From assembly GCA_014529385.2 (NCBI GenBank), contig CM043945.1:144205741-144263740 (forward strand): a DNA stretch of 58,000 bases. Reading direction: 5' to 3'. The position numbers were made by a program, and so were the translations under genes. The notes beneath the pieces are model-generated. The model did no database searches. It was given only the letters and a program-made list of their open reading frames with translations, and was not told the origin of the DNA. Position 1 is the stretch's first letter. Each line of letters starts with the position of its first letter. The stretch comes from Adiantum capillus-veneris (Eukaryota; Streptophyta; Polypodiopsida; Polypodiales; Pteridaceae). Positions 37,080-45,468 of the stretch are shown here, piece by piece.

Positions 37080-37304
37080 GCATGAGGCAACGCTATCATG
37101 CTAAAATATCCACAATAAGCTCATGAGGTCACACTAGAGTGGAATATGCTAGTGCTTTGAGAGCATTAGAAGGTGAGGTTTAAGATACATCAGCTCATTC
37201 TTCTAGTTTCTCAACAAGGAAACAAGGCACCAAAAACGAGCTAAATATCAAAAGCAAAGAATCTACGTCAAGTGGAAATGTCACACTCAATACCCAACCA
37301 CCAA
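37080..37304 (+). other. Possible upstream exon of the transposase-like gene
   Basis: Ends at a canonical donor (CCACCAA|GTAAGTG). One frame encodes a Ser/Thr/Lys-rich segment (NELNISKSKESTSSGN). It lies upstream of and in the same direction as the DUF8039-like exon at 40162, but its phase does not match that exon, so at least one further exon would be needed. Weak. Confidence 0.2.
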
Positions 37305-37631
37305 GTAAGTGTTGTTATCTATCTTTTTCTTTAAGTAGATTAATTACTTAATTATAGTTTTAAAAAAAGTTAATTAAAGTACTTATTGATTAAGTACTCT
37401 AATTAAAGAATAGCCACTTACTTTCAATTTATAGAGCGTGAGTTTAGACGTAGTTGTAGTTTGATTAACTTAATGATAGAGTTTAAAAGGTGTATCAAGG
37501 AGACAGTAGCGAACAATAATGAGTATAAGTAGTCATTAGAAGTAGATTAAATAGAGATTAGAAACTAATAGAATGATATTGAAGACTGAACTTTTGAGAT
37601 GCAGGTTTAGGAGAGATTAAGAGGAAGGGAG

Positions 37632-37830
37632 GGAGTGATTAAGAGGAGGCAAGGGAGATTACATAGAGAGATTAGAAGAGATTAGGGAGTGATTAAGAGG
37701 AGGCAAAGGAGATTACATAGAGAGATTAGAAGAGATTAGGGAGTGATTAAGAGGAGGCAAGGGAGATTACACAGAGAGATTAGGGAGTGATTAAGAGGAG
37801 CTGATGGTAATTACACAGAAAGATTAGAAG
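37632..37830. repeat. 54-bp tandem repeat
   Basis: About four units of GAGTGATTAAGAGGAGGCAA, GGGAGATTACATAGAGAG and ATTAGAAGAGATTAGG; later units are shortened and diverged. Followed directly by (CA)n. Confidence 0.8.
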
Positions 37831-37836
37831 AAGATA

Positions 37837-38001
37837 TCACACACACACACACACACACACACACGAGAGAGAGAGACAAAGAAGTGTACATGGATAAGCC
37901 TTTCAAATTTGAAATTCAAATTTCAAATCTAAACTGCAATCAGATCTTCACCTGCAATCAAAAAGAGAAAGATATGCATACACACACACACACACACACA
38001 C
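37837..38001. repeat. Two (CA)n microsatellites
   Basis: CA runs at about 37837-37863 and 37978-38001, each next to a short GA run. Confidence 0.85.
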
Positions 38002-38151
38002 AGTTAATGTAGAGCGTTTTGGGACTGCAAATAGATTCATAGAGGAGAGAGAGATGGGAAAGTAAAGAGCCATACCTGTCACGTCGTCGTCAGTTTTTTT
38101 TCACTGTCTGCACAAAAACCGAAACCCTGTTTTAATGCAGAAGAGAGAGAG

Positions 38152-38152
<1 letters not shown>

Positions 38153-38234
<82 letters not shown>
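38153..38234. repeat. (AG)n microsatellite, about 80 bp
   Basis: Nearly pure AG run between two diverged copies of a block of roughly 100 bp (about 38005-38110 and 38240-38350) that share AGTAAAGA, CACCTGTC and CACTGTCTGCA-like segments. On the minus strand the second block reads ATGGCGCGACAG|GTGAGA, a possible first exon and donor for a leftward transcript. Confidence 0.75.
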
Positions 38235-38237
<3 letters not shown>

Positions 38238-38359
38238 AATCTAGAGTTGTGAAAAAGAGCCTTGTGGGGCCGCGAGCAGATTCGCAGAGGGCAAGGAGAT
38301 GCGGGAGTAAAGAATCTCACCTGTCGCGCCATCGTCGAATTCGTCACAGTCTGCAGAAA

Positions 38360-39040
38360 AATCCAAACGTATTATAATATAGAAGGTTTTAAAAGCATTA
38401 AAAATCCTTTAATAGCTTTTCCCACCAACCCTACCAAGGTTATATTAGCAAAATCACATGCGTGGACCAAAACTAATGGTTTTCATGATGGTTAAAAGAA
38501 GTGAAAAAAAAACTTTTCACGAAAATCAACATAACTTTCACATACGGAGTCCGATTGCAAAACTTTTTTTATGAGCATGTAGCTTGAGAGCGGCTCTACG
38601 CTTTTCTGAACAAACCCTGTTTAGAAACAACAAGTTTTATGAACAATTTTCAAAAAAACGACGTTTAAGGGGTCAAAAAATTCGATGAAGTTAGGGGTGT
38701 CTAGAACTAGTTTTTTGAGAGTTTTGGGAAAATAATACTCACAAGTTGGACATAGTTTTGACTTCCCTTGGCTAACACCTCTTAGGATCAATGAGTGAGG
38801 GACCCACCTCCACCAACCCTCTTCCTTAACCGATTTTCATTGCACCTTTTTTGCATGTAAAATTGTCCTGCTACAACACGTAAAACACCAGGACTATAAT
38901 CACCAAGAATGGATTTACACATAAACAACTGAGAAAAAAACCTCACTGTATTTTGAATGTCCATCAACGCTCAATTTTCATAGCATAATCTCCAAGGCCA
39001 CCTATACTCGTACTAATGTCCTATCCTAAAAGAAAAACTA
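38360..39040. other. Spacer in the giant element without recognisable gene
   Basis: AT-rich, A-run-containing sequence. Nothing recognised on either strand. Confidence 0.4.
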
Positions 39041-39049
39041 TATGACTAA

Positions 39050-40020
39050 CTAGGCTCGAACTTAAGTTTGAGCCACTCATGCAACTACTTTGAGCCTCAC
39101 CTTCTTGTAAGCTCCGACTCTTTTGATAGGTCATTCAAGGAAACTTGGGTTTGATGTAAAGCTCATCATTACCTTGGCTCCACCTTACAACTCTTTAAAT
39201 GTATAATATAGCTCGAACTTCAATTTGAGTCTCCTTCCAAATTCAAGGCTACTTCAACATAGCTTGGGTTTTTTCTCACACCTGTTGTTGCTCGTAGATT
39301 TCTAACACTAGAATGTGAATCTATGCTCAAACTTGAGTTTGAGCCTTCTACCGAATTCCATGGGTGCCTCCATGTAACTTGGGCTACATCTTGCAACCTG
39401 TGTGACAAGTATAGATTTCTAACACTTGGATGTACATTTAGGCTCAAACTTGAGATCGAGCCACCAACAAAATTCCATGCTTGCCTCTATGAAACTTTGG
39501 CTTTGTGAAACTCTTTTTATCTAGGTATTTATAGCACTTAGATGTACATCTAGGATCAAATCTGAGCTTAAGCCTCCTACCGTCGTGCGTGGGTTGACTT
39601 ATAGCTTGAGATCCATCTTGCAACTATTTTAAGCTAAAGATTTCTAGCACTTAGACCTACATTTAGGCTCCATCTATGCTCCGGCATTGTAACTTAGGCA
39701 CCATATTGGACCTATTTTCAGCTTTAGATTTCTAGCACTTAGATGTACATTTAGGCTCAAACTTGATCTCGAGCCTCCTACCATCCCCAATGGGTTGATT
39801 CAGTATAACTCGAGATCCATCTTGTAACTCTTGTGAGCTATATATTTCTAGCACTTGGATGTGCATAAAGGCTCCATCCTCTTATCAAATTCCATGGGTG
39901 CCTCTGCAATGTAACATAGTCCCTATCTTGCAGCTCTTGTCATCTTTATATTTCTAGCACTTGGATGTACATACAGGCTCAAACTTGAGCTCGAGCCTCC
40001 TACCATCCTCCATGGATTGA
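39050..40020. repeat. Palindrome-bearing minisatellite array B
   Basis: About seven units of roughly 110-190 bp. The palindrome is a variant (AGGCTCAAACTTGAGCTCGAGCCT); the shared spacer includes GATTTCTAGCACTTGGATGT, TCCATGGGTTGACTCAGT and ATCTTGCAACT. Same core palindrome as array A but a different spacer, so the palindrome is conserved across two repeat families in the element. Confidence 0.85.
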
Positions 40021-40161
40021 CTCAGTGTAGATTTTCTTAACTGAATGGGATGCAAGATTTTGCCAAAATTGTGAGTGTATCTTGGGAATGCATTAAATTT
40101 TGAGTTATATGTTCAGACATACAATTTTACTGATATCTCTTGATTTTATCAAAAATTGCAG

Positions 40162-43100
40162 GGTCCAAAACAAGGTGATTCAGTGTTTCTTGTTGATGGT
40201 TCCACAAGGAAAGCTCCTGGGGTTATTCATTCCATTGATGCATCTCAACGTTGTGGTTTTGAATTGATTGGCACAACATGTGTGGCAATACATGTACTAG
40301 AAAGTTTTGATGACACCTTCTTGATTCCATTCATCACAATGGATGCAAGAACCATGTCTCAAGCAGTTGGAAGCATCATCAAATGGCCATTGCATAATAT
40401 TGTTATGGACAGAGGAAAATCTCACACAATAGATGAGGATTTTCTTGTTGGTCAAGAAGATGGTTTGATAGATAGAGCGAGTTGGAAAGAGAAAAGAGTC
40501 ATCCTTTGGGATGAAAATAGATCTACAAAACTTGGTAATGGAGTGGTATTGCTGGTCCACCCATATGAGGCTATAAACTGTACTGAACTAGGTGAGAGTA
40601 GCTTGGGTGTCATTGTGGAAGGGTCGATGCATCCTCATCAAAGTGATATTTCAAGTTTGAATTTGGTAAGCTGGCATATTAGGCAGCTCACATTTGAGAA
40701 TGGTGAGCCCTTGATCAAAGACACTGGATCCTCTTCTGTCATTGAGGGTATTCAAGATTTTCTCATGGAAGAAACGGGAGATTCCCTTGACAGCTTATAT
40801 GCTTCCAGTGATGACTATGAGGATGATGGCATACATAACAACACTGAAACTAGTTTTGAAGAAGGTACCACCAGTACAGAACTAGGTCTTCTTCTTCATA
40901 CTCAAAATGATAGAGAGCAGGATGCCATTGCCGATGACTATGATATAAGAGATGGGACAGGTAAGAAAAGGAGTTATGTACATAAAGTTAGGCCTAGAAA
41001 AAAAAAGGTAATGCTCATGCTTTCAACAAACAATGTGATGTTGCAAACATTCACAAAGTTGCAAAAATTGATTGTTGTGAGATGCGATGCTGCCAGATTG
41101 GAAACAGATCCAAAATCATGCAAGCGAGGGCAGACTTTTGGGGACAAAGCTACACTAGTCGATGCACATTTGTATTGGATTGTATAAGCATGGCTCATAG
41201 AAAAGATCAAGAAGAGGAATGCTTTGAGTTTACTTTTGATGGAAAGAAGGTATGTAGTAAAGCAAGGTATGTAATGCATGGAATACGAAAGTCAACATTT
41301 TACAGGCTGCGTAAAAAATTCTTGGATGGAGCATGCAATGGAAATCATCGAAACACTGGAATAATAAGGAAGAGCTTGACACATGTTGAGATGGCAAAAG
41401 CACTCATACAAGGCTTCATAGATAATAATGCAGATCAAATGCCACATAAGTCAAGGACAACCATGCATGGCACTCGGGAAACTCAAACTGTTTTACCAAC
41501 GATGTACAAACAAGTGGACATTTTGCGGGAAGTAAACGACACAATTGTCACAATGGAATACAAAACGTTGTCACAGCCAACATTATCAAGGTTGTGAAAC
41601 ATAGTCTTCAAGACAGTCACTTTATCAAAATCAAGCACATTCTCTAAATGTGACATTTGCACGTCCATAAAGGTCAAGCTGGAGTCTACCAAAAATCAGG
41701 TGGAGCGTGCTAGATACATGGCACAGAGGAGATCACACATGTTGCAACAAATGAGCTGTAGAAATCTGTACTATGCTTGGAGGAGCTCTTCAGAAATGAA
41801 TCCAACCAAGTTCTTGTGCATTATACATGACAAGATGGACCAGAGTAAGACTGCTATACCACAAATTAAACCAGTTCCAAAATCTCTCAATGGAGTTGAG
41901 AGGCTTCCAGTATCCTTGACAGGAATGCTCACTCATGGACATGGACAAACAGCTTATCGTCACTTTGCATTGGGATTATGGCCGAGTGATCCCAACTTCA
42001 CAATTGCATATCTCTCAAAATGTCTAAGAAACTTAGAAAGAAGAGATAAACATATGTTTGGTGACTTGAGCTTAGAAAACTCAAGTGTAGAACCACGAAC
42101 AAATCTTTTTTATTGTGTTTTGTCTACAGCTTCTCTCTATCACCATATGAAAGTGCTTAAGGAGAAAACCAGTACTGCAAGGAACAGAGTGCTCAGAATG
42201 AAGAGGCAGAGACTGATCTAATCACAAATGTGAATGTGGACACTGAGAATTTTGCTTCTAGACAGGGAAATGATTGTCCAAGGATGCAATCAATCTTTGG
42301 TACTAATGCACATGTACAGCAGGATGGCAATGTATTTGGGTTCAAGAGGTTCCCAAGAACATTGTTGTTGCAACTTGACAATTGTGGTTCAGAAAATAAG
42401 AATCGATATGTGTTTGCATACCTATCATTGTTGGTTGCACGAGGAGTCTTTGACACTGTACAACTTGGATTTCTTATGGTTGGTCACACTCATGAAGACA
42501 TTGATGCATTGTTCAGTCGCTTTTCTGAGAAGCTTAGAAAACAAGCCATTTTTACATTTCCACATTTGATGAAGATCTTCAGTGAGTGTGTTAGCATGCA
42601 TCCAGCACCTTTTCTCCTACAAAAGGTGGTAGACTTTAAAGGATTTGTAAAGGGGTTCTTACATGATGGAGCAGATAGCTTAGTGGGTCATTCAAAGCCA
42701 TTGCAATTTAGGTTCTATATGAGTGATGGAATACCTTTGATGCAATACAAAGTGCAACCTAAAAATGTGGATTGGTTACCCGAAAATGGTATAGAGTTAT
42801 GGAAGAGAAATGACCAAGGAGGAGCCAAGCTTCCTGAAGGTGTTCCAAAAGTATTACCACCCTTTGAGTATGTTAAAGATAGTGAGAAAGTTATGGAAGG
42901 AATAAAGAAGTATGTTAGTTGGTGGAAAGATCACTTGCAAGAGAAAGGAGATGAAAGTGAGTATGCTAGGTGGATTAACCCAGTTCTTATGTACTGGGAG
43001 AATCTCATGCAAGCTATGCAAAACCCTGGACAAAGTGAAAACACTTTATTTGATGACTTTTGGCCAAGGAGTATGCATGAACAAGATCATCCTCTTGAAG

Positions 43101-43597
43101 TTCCATTGGAAGATGGTCTAGATGAAGCACTTGACATAATAGAGGGCCACTATTGTGGTCCAATGCGCAACAAACCTGCTGAGGAGTTCAACCCAATTCT
43201 TGATGTGGCAAAGGGAGACTTTGTACTTGTGCAACCTTGTGATGAAAATTACCCAATTTGGTTAGGAGTGGCAGCAACAGATATTGATCAGAACAATGAC
43301 TCGGCAACCTATCTTCAAGTGAAGATACAATACTGGGCACCAATTTCAAAGAAGAAGAATGCAAGTGATGTGGAGGTTTACAAGGATTGTTGGAACAAGT
43401 ATTGGAAAGAGAACATCAACGATCCTCAACGTTGGGAAGACACTAGCTGCATCATTTGGGCATGAAAGCCCAAGGGTGGACGAATTTCTGAAAAAAACAA
43501 GATTCCAAAGGCAATAATCCTCAAGGACAAAGAGAGTCAGTTGAAACTTGATGAACATGAGGCACCATCAAATGTCAATGCAAATGAAGAGGAATGA
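40162..43597 (+). pseudogene. Candidate transposase: DUF8039-like domain plus DUF7869-like core
   Basis: Begins at a splice acceptor (AAAAATTGCAG|GGT). Residues 1-80 (DSVFLVDGSTRKAPGVIHSI, later AVGSIIKWP) match the pattern of a domain found in plant transposon proteins (DUF8039-like). An acidic linker follows. A basic Cys-containing segment (IDCCEMRCCQIG) leads into the core: FSKCDICTSIK, FLCIIHDKMDQSK, LLQLDNCGSENKNRYVF and FLMVGHTHEDIDALFS, the signature of DUF7869 proteins. The aspartates in DKMDQ, LDNC and HEDID fit an RNase-H-like DDE/DDD site. Breaks: a frameshift at an A9 run (about 40997-41005), TGA 41595-41597, a frameshift near 42165-42185, TGA 43463-43465; natural end at TGA 43595-43597. 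Transposase role is inferred from the context and conserved acidic residues. Confidence 0.65.
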
Positions 43598-44095
43598 TTG
43601 CTTAGCATTTGCCTTTCAACTTTGTAATCTTCTAGCAATGGGTCCAATTAGTCCACCCATAGCTATGGTCATTATCAACATTGATAATGGCATCCCACCT
43701 TTGTAATCTTCAAGAAATATTATTCAATATGATTGGTGTTTTTTTTCACATTAGTCACCCAAGTTTTTCTTGCAACTTACATTTTAATTGTTTTATCAAA
43801 TGAAGCATGTGTGGGAAGAAAATTTTCGGTGCATGAGCATGTGTGTGTGTGTGTGTGCGCGCGCGCACGTGCGCGTGAGTGAGTGTGTGTGTGTGTGTGT
43901 GTGTGTGTATATTTGTAAACTAACATGTGAAAAAACACTCTAGTGTATAGTATGGTTGTTGAAAATGGACCATATTGGATCTTGCAGACTCATACGCATC
44001 CACTAAACATTGTATCTCAGTTTTCATATGTGCAACAACCTAGTACAATACAACCTTACCTCAAGTCCATGAGACACAAAGAATCGTCCCAAATG
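43598..44095. other. Right subterminal spacer of the giant element
   Basis: About 500 bp with no gene. Contains alternating GT/GC DNA at about 43839-43908. Confidence 0.5.
43839..43908. repeat. Alternating purine-pyrimidine tract (GT/GC)n
   Basis: TGTGTGTG...GCGCGCGCGCACGTGCGCG...TGTGTG, about 70 bp, with a few breaks. Such tracts favour left-handed Z-DNA. It lies about 210 bp from the right end of the giant element. Confidence 0.8.
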
Positions 44096-44121
44096 TGTGA
44101 ATTTTTCCCTATTTTCCTAAA
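44096..44121 (-). repeat. Right terminal inverted repeat of the giant element
   Basis: The reverse complement reads TTTAGGAAAATAGGGAA, then AAATTCA, matching the left end. TA (44122-44123) follows. Confidence 0.8.
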
Positions 44122-44123
44122 TA

Positions 44124-44940
44124 GGTGTTTTTGTGAGGTGTCCAAAGCGATGACAGTTGGCGGATTGCTTTGAATTTTGGTGATTGTGGTGGCTTTGAAA
44201 TTGCAACTTTCTTCCAGAATTATTGTGTTGTCGAGGAGGGCCCGAATGTTGAGGCTTCTTGCCGTTGTAAGGGCGTGAGTTTCTTGTCATAGTGACAAGT
44301 GCCGTGGACTTCTGCGAGCTGCTAGTGTGGTCGCGAAGCGTTTCCTTCTAATGGATCTTGGCTACAAGATTTTGTAGCTGCAAGTTAGCCGTAGTTGCTT
44401 GTGTAGTGATAAAGGCTCTCCATGATGCAGGTAGAGAAGCCAATAAGAGCATACTTTGAAGCTCTTCACGGATGGCAAGCCCTGAGATAAGTACTTCATC
44501 TAGAAGTATTTGCCACGTCTCCAAAAACTTGGAGGATGACTGACCCTCTTGCATGGTAGTGTTTACCAATTTCTTGATCAAAGAAACTTGGTAGACGAGG
44601 TCAGTGTGCTCGTAGTTCTTCTCGAAGAACTTCCAAATGGCGCTAGCAGTAGTTAACTTTTTCACCATTTGGACCTGCCGATCTTGGCAATGGAGAATGA
44701 GCTCCATCTTGGCACTATTGTTTCTACTATGCCAAGTATTATAGGTGTCGATGAAGTATGTTGAATCTTTGTCTTCGGGGTCTTCAGGGTGGTCAGATTG
44801 CTCTTCGACTCCTAACGCGACGTCCCAAAGTTGCAGTTGCGTGAGATAGAGTTCCATCCGAATCTTCCACACTTGGTAGTTAGTGTCGTTAAGCTTGTCG
44901 ATACTGTAGCGGGGCTTGTAAGTGGATACGGAAGATGAAG
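44124..44940 (-). pseudogene. Copia 3 Gag, N-terminal part, interrupted by the giant element
   Basis: UBN2-type Gag: YSIDKLNDTNYQVWKIRMEL, LQLWDVALGVEEQS, TASAIWKFFEKNYEHTD, LIKKLVNTTMQEGQS, LLLASLPASWRAF. A TAG at 44350-44348 breaks the frame. It then continues through a basic region to NCHRFGHLTKTP, where the giant element sits; the matching continuation RSSKDCRQPRNQ is at 25468 downwards in the same frame. No clear ATG was found upstream of 44940. Confidence 0.8.
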
Positions 44941-45066
44941 AAGCTAACTCGGTCAGCTTTCGAGGTTCCGGATTCCTTGAAAAGAATGGAGCGTGAGGCT
45001 TCGAGTGTGGGCTAGAGAGATGGAAGACTCTTAGCGCTAATTAGAAAAATTAATCTTAAGCTCTAT

Positions 45067-45079
45067 CGCTCTGATACCA
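45067..45079 (-). other. Primer-binding site, copia 3
   Basis: The minus strand reads TGGTATCAGAGCG immediately inside the LTR (45080), complementary to initiator tRNA-Met. Confidence 0.85.
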
Positions 45080-45413
45080 TGTGAGAACTTAGAGATTAAC
45101 TTAAATGTGATTAATATCACTACTAATTAATATGCTAATGTCAATACATAAGAAAGTGCAAGATAAAAATAGAGCAATGACAATAGATTGCACTTGAATG
45201 GAGAGTGAAGACCTTGTTACAAATGAGAGTAGCTAATGGGATTTATATACAAGTTGAGGAGGTGAGGATTATCCATCACATGAGAATTATAGGTAGGTGG
45301 GAATAGACACATGTTGAGGCTTGCATAGGTAAAAGGGGTCCATGTGGGAATCAGGGAATAGAGGTAGGTGGAAAGGAAGTCCTTACTTACTAAAGGCATA
45401 AGTTACTTTTACA
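45080..45413 (-). repeat. 5' LTR of copia 3
   Basis: 334 bp, plus strand TGTGAGAACTTAGAG to TTACTTTTACA, followed by CAGGC (45414-45418). It promotes transcription leftwards, away from the transporter gene whose ATG is 55 bp to the right. Confidence 0.93.
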
Positions 45414-45468
45414 CAGGCATCATGGCACTGCAGTAGAAGCGACAATTGCAGATCGTCTTTTCGGAAAC

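Larger units (their letters stand above)
25470..44121. mobile_element. Giant TIR DNA transposon (18.65 kb) inserted in copia 3 gag
   Basis: Seen: the ends are imperfect inverted repeats. Left reads TTTAGGAATTTTGGGAA, right (reverse complement) TTTAGGAAAATAGGGAA, with ATTCA a few bases further in on both. Both ends are flanked by TA (25468-25469 and 44122-44123). Removing the element and one TA joins codons ACA CCT AGG TCT and restores the copia 3 Gag frame exactly. Inside are four protein-coding units: ParB/methyltransferase-like and two FCP1/NIF-like on the minus strand, a DUF8039/DUF7869-like candidate transposase on the plus strand. About 40 copies of a shared palindrome, several microsatellites and long spacers complete it. 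I did not recognise the superfamily. TA duplication is shared with Tc1/mariner, but the end sequence and gene content are not of that type. Confidence 0.85.
21354..45413 (-). mobile_element. Ty1/copia retrotransposon 3, split by an 18.65-kb insertion
   Basis: 334-bp LTRs at both ends, flanked by the exact target duplication CAGGC (21349-21353 and 45414-45418). Without the inserted element it is about 5.4 kb, normal for copia. Minus-strand order: LTR 45413-45080, primer-binding site, gag (about 44940-44124), insertion 44121-25470, end of gag, protease, integrase, reverse transcriptase, RNase H (to 21837), polypurine tract, LTR 21687-21354. LTRs differ at 12 of 334 positions by my count (3.6%). 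Frameshifts and stops make the polyprotein inactive. Confidence 0.95.

Noticed and set aside
25470-44121. Maverick/Polinton or endogenous giant-virus fragment
   Set aside because: No DNA polymerase B, retroviral-like integrase, packaging ATPase, protease or capsid gene was seen. Ends and target duplication differ from Polintons (6-bp duplication, AG ends).
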